Positions 38,279 through 47,731 of a stretch of DNA of 64,000 bases are shown one piece after another; the stretch's first letter is position 1; the number at the start of each line of letters is the position of its first letter. The stretch covers positions 1,054,001 through 1,118,000 of the forward strand of contig NZ_QGDO01000001.1 of NCBI RefSeq assembly GCF_003149185.1. Reading direction: 5' to 3'. Both the position numbers and the translations under genes were made by a program. This DNA is from Sediminitomix flava. Lineage in GTDB: Bacteria; Bacteroidota; Bacteroidia; Cytophagales; Flammeovirgaceae. The notes beneath the pieces are model-generated. The model worked only from the letters and a program-made list of their open reading frames with translations, was not told the origin of the DNA and ran no database searches.

Positions 38279-39577
38279 ATGACAAAACTAAGATATAGTA
38301 TCACATTACTGTTTGTGTTTTTTACAATTTCTGTCAGTGCTCAAGAAGTACAAGGGATTGTTTATGATGCAGAGAGCAATGAAGTTATCCCATATGTAAA
38401 TGTTGTCATTGACAATACCAGTAGAGGTACTGTCAGTGGACCAAATGGTACTTTCTCATTATCTATTCAAGGGCTAGACTTGAATGAAATTAAATTATCT
38501 TTTTCTTCAATTGGCTATCAAACACATCAGCAGTCAATACGTTTAGAAAGCGAAAGTACCGAAGCCATTGAAGTTTACTTGAAAGCATCTGAAATCACCT
38601 TAGATGAAGTAGTTGTTACCCCTTTAGCCCCAGAAGAATACATCAAAAGAGCTATTGATCAAGTCTCTGAAAACTACCCTGACTCGGCTTTTGTTTGCAA
38701 AGGCTACTTCAATGAATATCTAAAAGAAAACAAGGTCTATTTGAAGTTTTCCGAAGGTTTAATGGAAATGTGGCATCCTCCTTACGGAGACACAACAGCT
38801 ACAAAAGTGAGAATCTTAAATGCTAGAGCTAAAAGGGATTTAGGTCAGTTGACATTTATGAGAAAAAAGCTCGACAAAATGTATGACAAGGAAGTAAAAA
38901 AGGAAAAAGAGAAAGCTTTGAAAGGGGGAGAAGAATGGGATAATGAAGAACATCAATCCATTGATCAAGAGTTACTAGAATCGAGTCTTGGAGGACCGAA
39001 TGTCGTCACTTTTATAGATCCGATTTATAATATGGATGAATATTTACAGGAAAAACATTTCAAAGATTTTAATTACGAAATCAGTCGATTTACAGAATAT
39101 CAAGGGCAAAAAGTAATGGTCATTTCATTCAAGAGTAAACGAAAAATTGACCATATAAAAGGTCATGGTGAAATTTACCTAGACATAGACAAAGATGTAA
39201 TTGTAGCTGTAAAAGCAAAAGGAAAATTCTATGTTCCTACCCTCGCAAAACCTGTACTTTTTGTCATGGGCGTAAAAGTAAAATCAGCTGTGTTCCAAAA
39301 AGAAGTTCACTACAGGAATATAAATGGAAACTTCTATTTGAGTGACTTTGAAACCTACATCGAACTAGACCTGATCAACCTTAAGATGTTTTCAAAGAAT
39401 GTCCCTGCCAAATTTGAAATAGAGCAACATTACTTTGTTTCTAATATTGAAAAAAAAGCAAAGCCTCCTTTCCCAAAATCACAGTGGATGGATATTGAAA
39501 AGTCAATGGAAAGTCAAGCTGTATTTCCATATAATGAAGAAATGTGGGAAGAATATCAGAGCCTAAGACCGTGGTAA
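38279..39577 (+). CDS. Exported CarboxypepD_reg-like domain protein
   Basis: This 432-aa protein has a signal peptide (1-21, ending VSAQ), a carboxypeptidase-regulatory-like beta sandwich (about 22-110: VQGIVYDAESNEVIPYVNVVI, FSLSI, LSFSSIGYQT, ITLDEVVVTPL), then a charged helix-rich and strand region of about 320 residues ending PFNEEMW-like PYNEEMWEEYQSLRPW. The C-terminal part is similar in style to that of the 818-aa fusion at 28233 (EEYIKRAIDQVSENY versus PKDIIKKVIKNHKKNY). It probably lies in the periplasm or outer membrane. Function is unknown. Its terminator is shared with the TonB gene. Confidence 0.8.
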   Translation: MTKLRYSITLLFVFFTISVSAQEVQGIVYDAESNEVIPYVNVVIDNTSRGTVSGPNGTFSLSIQGLDLNEIKLSFSSIGYQTHQQSIRLESESTEAIEVYLKASEITLDEVVVTPLAPEEYIKRAIDQVSENYPDSAFVCKGYFNEYLKENKVYLKFSEGLMEMWHPPYGDTTATKVRILNARAKRDLGQLTFMRKKLDKMYDKEVKKEKEKALKGGEEWDNEEHQSIDQELLESSLGGPNVVTFIDPIYNMDEYLQEKHFKDFNYEISRFTEYQGQKVMVISFKSKRKIDHIKGHGEIYLDIDKDVIVAVKAKGKFYVPTLAKPVLFVMGVKVKSAVFQKEVHYRNINGNFYLSDFETYIELDLINLKMFSKNVPAKFEIEQHYFVSNIEKKAKPPFPKSQWMDIEKSMESQAVFPYNEEMWEEYQSLRPW

Positions 39578-39581
39578 AACA

Positions 39582-39617
39582 AAAAAGCATTTCTGAGATT
39601 GCTCAGAAATGCTTTTT
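39582..39617. terminator. Bidirectional terminator, CarboxypepD_reg gene / TonB gene
   Basis: A perfect 16-bp stem AAAAAGCATTTCTGAG/CTCAGAAATGCTTTTT with a 4-nt loop lies between the two convergent stop codons. Confidence 0.93.
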
Positions 39618-39642
39618 GTAAGATATGATTACCTAGTTGTTA

Positions 39643-40641
39643 TTAGCTCAATTTAAAGTTGATTGGCAAAACCATTTTTTGTTTTACCGCTCTACCTCTT
39701 TGCTTACCAGGTTTCCACTTCATAGATTTTCTAATTACCCTTTCAGCTTCTTCATCACATCCAGCACCAATTCCACGAACTGTTTTTACATCGATCAAAG
39801 AACCATCTTTGTCAACTACAAACTGAACGTATACTTTTCCTTCAACACCCATACGACGTGCTTGAGAAGGGTACTTCATGTTTTTACCTACCCACTTCAA
39901 GAATGCTGTAGTTCCACCTTGGTAAGAAGCTGGATCTTCTACGATTTCAAAAATCTCATCTACTGCTTCCTCTTCAGTTTCGAAATCTTCAACAACCTCT
40001 TCCATTTCGAATTCCTCGTCAAATTCAGGTAGTTCGATTTCAATTTCTTCTTCGATTTCAGCCTCATCTGGCACCTCTACAATCTGAGGGATTGTAACTT
40101 TTGGTGGTGGAGGTGGCTTTACAAAAGTTTGAGGAACTTCAATTTGCTCTTCAGCTTCCGCCTCAAGATTACCTAAATCCATAAGCGCTTGCTCTTCAAA
40201 CTGAGGAAATTCCATAAATGCAAGAATAACTCCGATACTCAAAGCCCATCCTACACTTGATACCATAAAACCGTTGATACCACCAAATCCTGCTGATGCG
40301 TATTTTTTATCAAGGATTGAAGAAGAGTTTTCGTTTGAATTTTGCTCTAATTCTTCCTGACTTCCAATACTCATCATATATTGCGTTAGTGAAACGATAA
40401 ACCAAATACCGTCAATAAACAATACAACAAGGTTGAATAAAAGAATATTTGTACCTGTGAATCCTAAATAAGCAAAGGCTCCAAGTACGATTATCGCTAC
40501 TCCGATTCCTGCTAGTTTCTTTATTGAACTTGAGTCAAGAGTCCCATCAGTCAATCGAATAGCTAGGTAAAGGGCCAGCAATATGATGTTGATTATCGGG
40601 AACATAACATTTCCCAATGTTTCATAGACCGCAACAAGCAT
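39643..40641 (-). CDS. TonB-family energy transducer with extra N-terminal membrane helices
   Basis: This 332-aa protein has hydrophobic helices at about 12-30, 43-62 and 65-90 ahead of a typical TonB anchor helix (122-145). The anchor is followed by a Pro run (KPPPPPKVTIPQI), a very acidic linker (about 190-235) and the TonB C-terminal domain (240-332: YPSQARRMGVEGKVYVQFVV, VIRKSMKWKPGKQRG, LPINFKL). TonB couples the proton motive force to outer-membrane receptors. Normal TonB has one helix, so the three-helix N-terminal extension is unusual. It is divergent from a cofactor-binding lipoprotein gene. Start ATG at 40641 keeps the extension; internal Met codons near 89-90 (YMMS) could give a shorter form. 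Confidence 0.88.
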   Translation of the reverse strand: MLVAVYETLGNVMFPIINIILLALYLAIRLTDGTLDSSSIKKLAGIGVAIIVLGAFAYLGFTGTNILLFNLVVLFIDGIWFIVSLTQYMMSIGSQEELEQNSNENSSSILDKKYASAGFGGINGFMVSSVGWALSIGVILAFMEFPQFEEQALMDLGNLEAEAEEQIEVPQTFVKPPPPPKVTIPQIVEVPDEAEIEEEIEIELPEFDEEFEMEEVVEDFETEEEAVDEIFEIVEDPASYQGGTTAFLKWVGKNMKYPSQARRMGVEGKVYVQFVVDKDGSLIDVKTVRGIGAGCDEEAERVIRKSMKWKPGKQRGRAVKQKMVLPINFKLS

Positions 40642-40734
40642 AGTACTAGTCGTTTTGTTGTTTAAAAATATTATTAAATGAATATCGAAAAATATAAATT
40701 AAGTTGGATAAAACACAAAGAATTATTGAAAAAT

Positions 40735-41925
40735 ATGATTTTGAGATTAAAAAAAATTTATAAGTCAGTCATTGTATTGTCAGTAATTGGGACAATAATT
40801 TCTTGCCAAAATGCAAATAAGTCTAACAATTCAAATGAAAATCAACAAAATATAAACGTCCAATGGGATAAGGTTGAAACAAAATACGCTAAGAAGTTTG
40901 ACATAAAATATTACGACGATCTCGGCTACAAAGAGCTAAACATTATTGAGCCTTTTTCAGGAAGTAAAGACACGCTTACTTACATCTTGAAAGAGTCGGG
41001 TGCACAAGTGCCAACTGAAGTGAAAAATAAGGCTATATCAGTTATAGATATTCCAATAAAATCTGCTGCATCGCTTTCAAATGCACATTTAGCCTACTTT
41101 GACAGGCTAGGTACACTTCCTTTTCTTACAGCCGTATCAGATACAGCCTTTATTTCAAATCCTTTGGTAAAAGAAATGATCGCTCAGAAACAGATCACAG
41201 ATTTAGGAAGCAGTAACCAACCAAACAAAGAGGTAATGCTAACTGTTCAACCTAAGCTTGTCACATATACAATTTATTCAGCAGCTCAACTCGGAACTGG
41301 TAGTGAATACAAAAATCTCGGTATTAATTATGTACCAATTGCCGAGTGGCAAGAAAATACACCTTTAGGTAGAGCAGAGTGGATTAAATTTTTTGCCTGC
41401 TTCTTCAATAAAGAAAAAGAAGCTAATGAGGTTTTTGACCTTGTGGAGGAAAACTATTTAAAATCAAAAGAGATTGCAGCTGAAGTAACAAACCGTCCTA
41501 AAGTTTTAACAGGACTTTCTTACCAAGGTGCTTGGCATGTTCCTAATGAAAATAGCTATATCGCTACACTGCTTTCTGATGCGGGAGCAGATTTACCTTG
41601 GGAAAATAATAAAGGTACTGCGAGTACACCGATGGCTTTTGAAGTCGTTTATGAAAAAGGACACAAATGTGATTATTGGATAAACATTAGTTCGATTCGT
41701 AATAAAAAAGAGCTTATTCAGACTGATCACAGATTTAATGACTTTCTGGCTGTAAAGGACAATCACTTGTTCAATAACAATAAAAGACTAAATGCACTAG
41801 GCTGGAATGAGTATTATGAAACCTCTACAATGAGCCCAGATATTGTACTAAAAGACCTCATTAAGATTTTCCACCCCGACCTCATCAAAGAACATGAGCT
41901 GTACTACTACCAAACACTTGAATAG
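40735..41925 (+). CDS. ABC-type periplasmic binding lipoprotein, iron-siderophore/cobalamin family
   Basis: This ~396-aa protein has a lipoprotein signal ending TIISCQ. The rest matches the Fe3+-siderophore/cobalamin binding class (PF01497): a first lobe with FLTAVSDTAFISNPLVKE and a second with VLTGLSYQGAWHVP, YIATLLSDAGADLPW, and WINIS. Start ATG at 40735 is chosen because it gives a compact signal peptide; the upstream ATG at 40678 adds 19 polar residues. No ABC permease or ATPase is next to it, so the transporter must be elsewhere. The TonB gene is divergent. Ligand (iron chelate or cobalamin) cannot be told. Confidence 0.82.
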   Translation: MILRLKKIYKSVIVLSVIGTIISCQNANKSNNSNENQQNINVQWDKVETKYAKKFDIKYYDDLGYKELNIIEPFSGSKDTLTYILKESGAQVPTEVKNKAISVIDIPIKSAASLSNAHLAYFDRLGTLPFLTAVSDTAFISNPLVKEMIAQKQITDLGSSNQPNKEVMLTVQPKLVTYTIYSAAQLGTGSEYKNLGINYVPIAEWQENTPLGRAEWIKFFACFFNKEKEANEVFDLVEENYLKSKEIAAEVTNRPKVLTGLSYQGAWHVPNENSYIATLLSDAGADLPWENNKGTASTPMAFEVVYEKGHKCDYWINISSIRNKKELIQTDHRFNDFLAVKDNHLFNNNKRLNALGWNEYYETSTMSPDIVLKDLIKIFHPDLIKEHELYYYQTLE

Positions 41926-41937
41926 ATTATAATAAAA

Positions 41938-41975
41938 AAAGAGTCACTCTAAATCTTCCTTTAGAGTGACTCTTT
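41938..41975. terminator. Bidirectional terminator, binding lipoprotein / FKBP genes
   Basis: A perfect 16-bp stem AAAGAGTCACTCTAAA/TTTAGAGTGACTCTTT with a 6-nt loop lies between convergent genes. Confidence 0.93.
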
Positions 41976-41993
41976 CTATTTCGCTAATATTTC

Positions 41994-42674
41994 TTAGTCT
42001 ACAATATCGATCAATTCTACTTCAAAATATAAAGTTGAATTTGCAGGAATACGTCCGATAGAACGTTCTCCATATCCAATCTCTGGTGGAATTCTTAATA
42101 TTGCTTTTGTTCCTACAGGAATACTCGTTAGACCTTCATCCCATCCATCAATTACACGACCAACACCAATTGGGAATGTCAAAGGAGTACCTCTGTCGTA
42201 AGAACTATCAAAGACTTCCCCATTCTCTAGCATACCTTTATAGTGAACTACAATTTCATCTCCCTTAGCTGGAATATCTCCATTTCCTTGTTCTAAGATT
42301 TTAATACCTAAACCAGAATCTGTAAAATCGAAACCAATTTTCGTTTTTTCTACATTCCAAGTTTCCAAGGCTACTTCCAAAAACAGAACATCTATGGCTG
42401 AAAGTTTTGCTGTCTTTTCAGTAATCTGTGTCAGCAAATAATCTACATGATTTTCACCTTCCTTAATTATCGGAAGTTTGTAAGACTTACTTTTTTTAGT
42501 AGAGAAAATAAAATAATCACTTTTCTCAATAAACTGAGCACATCTAATTCCAAATCGAGCATCGGTAAAACAGTAGTCTATATCTTCAGTTGTTGGGGCA
42601 CAATCCTCACATTGGGCATATACTGAAAAAAAACTCAACTGAGATATGAATAGTAATAGGATAAAAGCTCTCAT
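41994..42674 (-). CDS. Exported FKBP-type peptidyl-prolyl cis-trans isomerase
   Basis: This 226-aa protein has a signal peptide (1-20, ending VYAQ), a Cys-containing N-terminal region (CEDC, C35, C45) of unknown fold, and a C-terminal FKBP domain (118-226). The FKBP core is clear: [45 protein letters not shown] and [16 protein letters not shown]. It should assist folding of exported proteins in the periplasm. The N-terminal domain could aid dimerisation as in Mip/FkpA, but the sequence does not look like theirs. It is divergent from the M48 protease gene, another envelope quality-control factor. Confidence 0.93.
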   Translation of the reverse strand: MRAFILLLFISQLSFFSVYAQCEDCAPTTEDIDYCFTDARFGIRCAQFIEKSDYFIFSTKKSKSYKLPIIKEGENHVDYLLTQITEKTAKLSAIDVLFLEVALETWNVEKTKIGFDFTDSGLGIKILEQGNGDIPAKGDEIVVHYKGMLENGEVFDSSYDRGTPLTFPIGVGRVIDGWDEGLTSIPVGTKAILRIPPEIGYGERSIGRIPANSTLYFEVELIDIVD

Positions 42675-42730
42675 ATTCTAAATCTATCTTTTGAACTATT
42701 TTTTGAACACTAATTAATCATCTAATTTCT

Positions 42731-42738
42731 TAGATTTG
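42731..42738 (+). promoter_or_regulatory. Candidate -7 box (TAGATTTG) for the M48 peptidase gene
   Basis: TAGATTTG matches TAnnTTTG and lies 24 bp before the ATG. A TTTG is present upstream but at about 25 nt, longer than the usual 19-21. Confidence 0.4.
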
Positions 42739-42762
42739 TAAAAGAGATCAAAAAAGAAAACG

Positions 42763-43995
42763 ATGGAACAGACAATTTTGTATGTTATTTTAGGAATTCT
42801 AACAGTTGAATTCTTACTAGAACGAACTTTAGGGTATTTAAATAAAAAAAATACGAAAGCTCAACTACCTTCTGAGCTAAGTGAAATATATGATGAAGAT
42901 AAATACGAAGAGTTTATCCGCTATTCAAAGGCTAAGGATCAACTAGGTAATATTTCTTCAATTTTTAGTTTTATTGTTACAATTCTGATGCTTGTGAAAG
43001 GTTTTGCGTGGATCAATGATTATGTAACTTCATTTGGGCTGAATCCTATGTGGACCTCTTTGGCATTTTTTGGTGTAATTGGTTTAGGTTCTACAATCAT
43101 TTCTTTACCATTTGACTGGTACGCTACGTTTGTAATTGAAGAAAAATTCGGATTCAATAAAACGACTGTTAAAACATTTATTCTAGATAAAATCAAAGGT
43201 TTAGTATTAGGCGCTGTTATTGGAGGCTTATTGCTTAGTGTATTCATTTGGTTCTACAATGCCTTCCCAGAATTCTTCTGGTTATATGCTTGGGGTATCT
43301 TTATGGTATTTACACTTTTAATTACAATGTTCTATACCAACTGGATTCTTCCTTTATTCAATAAATTGACTCCTTTAGAAGATGGTGAATTAAGAAACGC
43401 AATTGAGGCATATTCTAATAAGGTAGATTTTCCATTAAAAAATGTGATGGTACTAGACGGCTCAAAACGTTCTACAAAAGCAAATGCATTTTTTAGTGGA
43501 TTAGGCAAAGCAAAAAACATCGTACTTTACGATACTTTGATTGAGAAAATGACTACTGAAGAAATTGTAGCTGTGTTAGCACACGAAGTAGGTCACTACA
43601 AAAAGAAGCATACACTTCAGATGTTATTTATTTCTGCGGTCAATATGTTGATTACATTATATGTATTGAGTTTAGTAATTAATGAACCTTCATTCTCAGC
43701 GGCTTTAGGTGTAGAAACTCAAACACCAATTTTCCACTTAAGCCTTATTGTCTTCTCATTGTTATATAGTCCAATCTCTACAATTACAGGATTGACAATG
43801 AATGTACTTTCAAGAAAGAATGAATTTGAGGCAGATGCTTATGCGCGTTCTACATCTTCTGCTAATGATCTGATTTCTTCATTGAAAAAGCTTTCGGTAG
43901 ATGCTTTAAGCAATCTAACCCCTCATCCTGCTTATGTATTTTTCCATTATACACACCCTCCTTTATTACAGAGGATGGCTGCATTGAAAGCTTAG
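42763..43995 (+). CDS. Ste24/CAAX-type M48 membrane metalloprotease
   Basis: This 410-aa integral membrane protease has seven or so transmembrane helices. The zinc site HEVGH lies at 274-278 and the third ligand in NEFEADAYA (353-361). YNAFPEFFWLYAWG, SKRSTKANAFFSG and HPPLLQRM are signatures of the Ste24p/CAAX protease 1 branch rather than HtpX. In bacteria the family is thought to help with membrane-protein quality control, because farnesylation is absent. The ATG start follows a candidate -7 box and a very A-rich leader, as expected for Bacteroidota. A terminator follows. Confidence 0.95.
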   Translation: MEQTILYVILGILTVEFLLERTLGYLNKKNTKAQLPSELSEIYDEDKYEEFIRYSKAKDQLGNISSIFSFIVTILMLVKGFAWINDYVTSFGLNPMWTSLAFFGVIGLGSTIISLPFDWYATFVIEEKFGFNKTTVKTFILDKIKGLVLGAVIGGLLLSVFIWFYNAFPEFFWLYAWGIFMVFTLLITMFYTNWILPLFNKLTPLEDGELRNAIEAYSNKVDFPLKNVMVLDGSKRSTKANAFFSGLGKAKNIVLYDTLIEKMTTEEIVAVLAHEVGHYKKKHTLQMLFISAVNMLITLYVLSLVINEPSFSAALGVETQTPIFHLSLIVFSLLYSPISTITGLTMNVLSRKNEFEADAYARSTSSANDLISSLKKLSVDALSNLTPHPAYVFFHYTHPPLLQRMAALKA

Positions 43996-44016
43996 ATAAC
44001 ATATTTTTCACTAAAG

Positions 44017-44057
44017 AAACGGCATGTTTAGGTCTAACTAAACGTGCCGTTTTTTTA
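44017..44057 (+). terminator. Terminator of the M48 peptidase gene
   Basis: The stem AAACGGCAtGTTTAG/CTAAACgTGCCGTTT (one G-T type mismatch) with a 6-nt loop is followed by T7. Confidence 0.93.
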
Positions 44058-44161
44058 TTATATTCTAAATATTTCTATTGATTATTCACCTACCTATCCT
44101 TATCTTTTATAGACTATCTAAAATTTTTACACCTAATATTTTTCATAACCCAACCTTTAGA

Positions 44162-45379
44162 ATGAAACAATCTATTCTCTTTTTACTCATTTTATCTTTT
44201 TCGTCATCCTGTAACCTATTGGAGAGTAATGACTCTACAAACCAAGGCATATTGACACTCATACCTTCGGTGAATCAAAATCAAAACCCTGTACCGCTTA
44301 AAAATGCAAGAATAACAGAGGATTCATACCTTTTTACCATTGATATTTTCAATGAAGATGATTTAGAGAACTCCATCCGATCATTAGACACAGAATCACT
44401 AAGTGAAGAATTGATTTTACCCGAAGGAAACTATATCGCAAAAGCTTACACCAACGAGTACAGCTTGCCAAGCTTTTCAGATTCCATTTATAGCGGACAA
44501 TCAGAAAGTTTTTCTATTTCAGCTAATGAAGAAACGGAAGTTTCAATTAATTGTACACTTGAAAATGTAAAAGTCAGTATTTCCTACATACAGAATACCT
44601 TAGACTTTTTTGATGACATTTACACCGTTGTAAGCACCAATTCAGGAAGTTTATTATTCTCTCCAAATGATGAAATGACCTATTCTGGTTTCTTCGAGTC
44701 GGGAAACTTCAATTTTGATGTCAGAATGCAGAAAGACGGCATCAATTATCAATCGCTTTTTTCTTATGAAAATGCACAACCTTCTGATTGGTTAAAAATA
44801 AGTTTCAATTTCTCAGGAGAACTCACTGCCGATGGAATTGGGAACATCAACCTCATTATTGATGATTCTCAGAATGGAATCGATCTTGATTGGGAATTAG
44901 ATCCTGTTGAGCTCGAAAATTATGCTTTATATATTTCAGAATATGCAGAAGGAAGTGGCTACAACAAAGCCATAGAGATTTACAATCCTACAGCTGAGTC
45001 TATTGATTTAGCTAATTACAGTATAGTTTTTTATGCAAATGGAGCGACAGAATCTAGTTCTACTTTAGACCTAAGTGGGGAAATCGAAGCATATTCAACC
45101 TACCTTATTATACACTCAAGTTTTGATCAAGATTTACTTCCAGAGAACATCACCCAAAATCTTGAAGCAAGTATAAGCATTACAGGAAATGATGCTTTTG
45201 TTTTAAGTCATCAAGAAGAAGCCATTGATCAGTTTGGCGTGATTGGGGATGATGCTGATTTCGCATCGAATATTACCCTCAGACGTAAAGCTGAAGTAGG
45301 TGAAGGTAATTTAATATTCAGTATGGAAGAATGGGATGAATTTGAAGAAGACAATTTTGAGAATTTAGGAACAAGATAA
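44162..45379 (+). CDS. Lipoprotein with DUF4493-like domain and C-terminal lamin-tail domain
   Basis: This 405-aa protein starts at ATG 44162, giving a lipoprotein signal MKQSILFLLILSFSSSCN. An upstream in-frame ATG (44078) would add 28 residues ahead of the signal and is rejected. Residues 30-260 resemble DUF4493 (ILPEGNYIAKAYT, SISANEETEVSINCTLENVKVSI), a Bacteroidota surface-lipoprotein domain. The C-terminal part is a lamin-tail domain (LTD): YISEYAEGSGYNKAIEIYNP, IDLANYSIVFYANG, VLSHQEEAIDQFG. LTDs in bacteria accompany secreted enzymes or adhesins. No catalytic domain is present. A surface adhesion role is inference. Confidence 0.82.
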   Translation: MKQSILFLLILSFSSSCNLLESNDSTNQGILTLIPSVNQNQNPVPLKNARITEDSYLFTIDIFNEDDLENSIRSLDTESLSEELILPEGNYIAKAYTNEYSLPSFSDSIYSGQSESFSISANEETEVSINCTLENVKVSISYIQNTLDFFDDIYTVVSTNSGSLLFSPNDEMTYSGFFESGNFNFDVRMQKDGINYQSLFSYENAQPSDWLKISFNFSGELTADGIGNINLIIDDSQNGIDLDWELDPVELENYALYISEYAEGSGYNKAIEIYNPTAESIDLANYSIVFYANGATESSSTLDLSGEIEAYSTYLIIHSSFDQDLLPENITQNLEASISITGNDAFVLSHQEEAIDQFGVIGDDADFASNITLRRKAEVGEGNLIFSMEEWDEFEEDNFENLGTR

Positions 45380-45393
45380 ATACTTTAGAGTTT

Positions 45394-45430
45394 AAGCTGA
45401 TGTGGTATTCGCATCAGCTTTCTTCATTTT
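45394..45430 (+). terminator. Terminator of the lamin-tail lipoprotein gene
   Basis: A perfect 9-bp stem AAGCTGATG/CATCAGCTT with a 9-nt loop is followed by a T-rich tail. Confidence 0.8.
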
Positions 45431-45505
45431 ATAATTAACAATTTCGAATATCCTGAACAAAACGAAGTGATTTTACGTGAATGAATGGTTCACAAAACGA
45501 TATAA

Positions 45506-46732
45506 ATGGAACTCACTACAAAAGAAAAACGGATATTATATTTACTAGCAGCAGTAAGTTTTACTAACATATTAGACTTCATGATCATGATGCCTTTAGG
45601 GAATCAATTCAAAGAAGTCTTTGATCTCATACCTTCCCAGTGGAGTCTTGTCATTTCCTCTTATACCTTTTCAGCTGGAATATCTGGAATCCTTACTTTC
45701 TTTATCATTGACCGCTTCGAACGCAAGAGCTTTCTATTAAGTATTTATACAGGCTTCATCATAGGAACAGCCTTTTGTGCTTTGGCTTTTAGTTATGAAT
45801 CTTTGGTTGTTGCAAGGGCGTTTACAGGGATTTTTGGAGGTGTAATCAACGCTATACTTTTCTCTATGGTTGGTGATATTTTGCCTGTCTTAAAAAGAGG
45901 AAAAGGAATGGGCGTTTTACTCATTGGTTTTTCAGCAGCATCTTCTTTAGGTGTACCTCTTGGGCTATATTTAGGATTAAACGTTAACTGGCAAGCACCC
46001 TTCATTTTCATAGTGGGTGTCGCAGTATTGTTATGGTTTGCAATCCTAAAATTCATACCCAAAATCAATAATACAAAACAAGCGAGAAGTCTATCAGATT
46101 CGTTTAGAGCTTTAAGTAAAATATTTAGAAATAAGACACAAATTATTGCATTAGCAGGACTATTTTCGATGTTTTTCGGGCATTTCATTATTATCCCATT
46201 CTTAGCTCCATATATGGTCAATAATGTCGGAATTTCTGAAAATCACCTGACTTGGATATACTTCATCGGTGGGATTGTCACTATTTTCTCTTCGCCATTC
46301 ATTGGTCGATTAACGGACAAATATGGTAGATTGAAAGTATATGCAATACTGGCTTTACTTTCACTTATCCCTCACCTGATAATTACAAATATGGGCCCTA
46401 CTCCTATCCACTTTGTATTAATTGCTTCTACCTTATTATTTATTCTTGGGGGAAGAAGCATCCCTGCCAACACAATGGTTTTAGATACAGCAACAGCCGA
46501 AGAAAGGGGAGCATTTATGAGTATCAGATCAGGTGTCCAACAAATGGCATCTGCTCTTGCTTCTTTTATTGCAGGCTATATTCTTATGGAAACGCCTAGT
46601 GGTACTTACGAAAATTATTCTATTGCGGGAGGTCTCGGTGCAATACTGACATTGTCCTCAATATTTCTAATGTACAAGGCGATGAATGCTAATAAAAATG
46701 TAAAAGAAAAAGTTGCTGAGGTAGCCTCTTAA
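45506..46732 (+). CDS. Major facilitator superfamily transporter, probable drug/metabolite efflux
   Basis: This 408-aa protein has twelve predicted hydrophobic helices. The start FTNILDFMIMMPLGNQF and the loop after TM2 (FIIDRFERKSFLL), repeated after TM8 (GRLTDKYGRLKVYA), are MFS motif A variants. The sequence resembles AraJ-like sugar-efflux and drug:proton antiporters. The substrate cannot be told. It is a single-gene unit with a shared terminator against psuG. Confidence 0.9.
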   Translation: MELTTKEKRILYLLAAVSFTNILDFMIMMPLGNQFKEVFDLIPSQWSLVISSYTFSAGISGILTFFIIDRFERKSFLLSIYTGFIIGTAFCALAFSYESLVVARAFTGIFGGVINAILFSMVGDILPVLKRGKGMGVLLIGFSAASSLGVPLGLYLGLNVNWQAPFIFIVGVAVLLWFAILKFIPKINNTKQARSLSDSFRALSKIFRNKTQIIALAGLFSMFFGHFIIIPFLAPYMVNNVGISENHLTWIYFIGGIVTIFSSPFIGRLTDKYGRLKVYAILALLSLIPHLIITNMGPTPIHFVLIASTLLFILGGRSIPANTMVLDTATAEERGAFMSIRSGVQQMASALASFIAGYILMETPSGTYENYSIAGGLGAILTLSSIFLMYKAMNANKNVKEKVAEVAS

Positions 46733-46756
46733 GCTTTAAAAAGACTCTAATGCACA

Positions 46757-46797
46757 AATAAAGCCCCACTCTAAATCATAACGAATGGGGCTTTATT
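46757..46797. terminator. Bidirectional terminator, MFS / psuG genes
   Basis: A perfect 12-bp stem AATAAAGCCCCA/TGGGGCTTTATT has a 17-nt loop. Confidence 0.85.
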
Positions 46798-46810
46798 GCT
46801 TTCAAAAGAA

Positions 46811-47731
46811 TTATATATCCATTTCTGCCATTGTCTTTGCTAGCTGTGCGCCTACCAGTGCATTATTTTCAAGAAGATGAATATTTGCGATTAAGCTTCT
46901 ACCTTCAGTTTCTTGTCTTATTCTCTCGAGCAAGAATGGCGTTATTTCTTTACCAATTATATCTTTTTCTGCTGCCTCAAGCATTGCTTTACTGATTGCC
47001 ATATTGATTTCAGATATTTGCATTGCATGAATCTTAGGTATAGGGTTTGCGATCACAACTCCTCCTTTCAACCTCATTTTCCATTTCACTTCTACTACTT
47101 TAGCCAATTCTTCTAAAGTATCAATTGAATAATCACATTTAAAACCACTTTCACGACAGTAGAATGCTGGAAAATCTTCAGATTTGTAACCAATCACAGG
47201 TACTCCCCTTGTTTCAAGAAACTCTAAAGTCATTCCTATATCTAATATCGCTTTTGCCCCTGCACAGACCACTGCTACATCCGTTTTAGCTAACTCATTC
47301 AAGTCAGCAGAAATATCTAAGGTATTCTCTCCTCCCCTATGAACCCCTCCAATTCCTCCTGTCACAAAAACCTTGATCCCTACCATGTGTGAAAGTATCA
47401 TGGTTGAAGCTACTGTTGTCGCCCCGTTTTTATGAGAACCTACTACATAAGGTAAATCTCGTCTACTGACTTTTATAATATCTTTTGAAGTACAAATGAA
47501 CTCCAATTCTTTGTCAGATAATCCGACTTTTATTTTCCCATCAATAATACCAATGATAGCAGGTACAACCCCCTCTCCTCTGATTACTTCTACAACTTTT
47601 TTTGCTGTTTCAAGATTTTGAGGATAAGGCATTCCATGTGCAAATACAGTCGATTCTAAAGAAAGTACAGCCTGATTATTGGCCAAGGCATCCTTTACTT
47701 CATCGTTTATATCAAATAGCGTAAGTGGCAT
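46811..47731 (-). CDS. psuG: Pseudouridine-5'-phosphate glycosidase
   Basis: This 306-aa enzyme splits pseudouridine 5'-phosphate to uracil and ribose 5-phosphate. Signatures are SLESTVFAHGMPYPQN at the N terminus, SRRDLPYVVG, KNGATTVASTM, TGGIGGVHRG, the catalytic Lys in CAGAKAILDIG, and VIGYKSEDFPAFY. Length is typical. The pseudouridine kinase (psuK) that normally provides the substrate is not adjacent on either side, and no nucleoside transporter is near. The start ATG is clear. Confidence 0.96.
   Translation of the reverse strand: MPLTLFDINDEVKDALANNQAVLSLESTVFAHGMPYPQNLETAKKVVEVIRGEGVVPAIIGIIDGKIKVGLSDKELEFICTSKDIIKVSRRDLPYVVGSHKNGATTVASTMILSHMVGIKVFVTGGIGGVHRGGENTLDISADLNELAKTDVAVVCAGAKAILDIGMTLEFLETRGVPVIGYKSEDFPAFYCRESGFKCDYSIDTLEELAKVVEVKWKMRLKGGVVIANPIPKIHAMQISEINMAISKAMLEAAEKDIIGKEITPFLLERIRQETEGRSLIANIHLLENNALVGAQLAKTMAEMDI

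Noticed and set aside
38092-38304. 70-codon open frame on the minus strand overlapping the start of the CarboxypepD_reg gene
   Set aside because: It is very basic and Phe/Lys/Ser-rich, overlaps a convincing gene start and its promoter region, and shows no domain.
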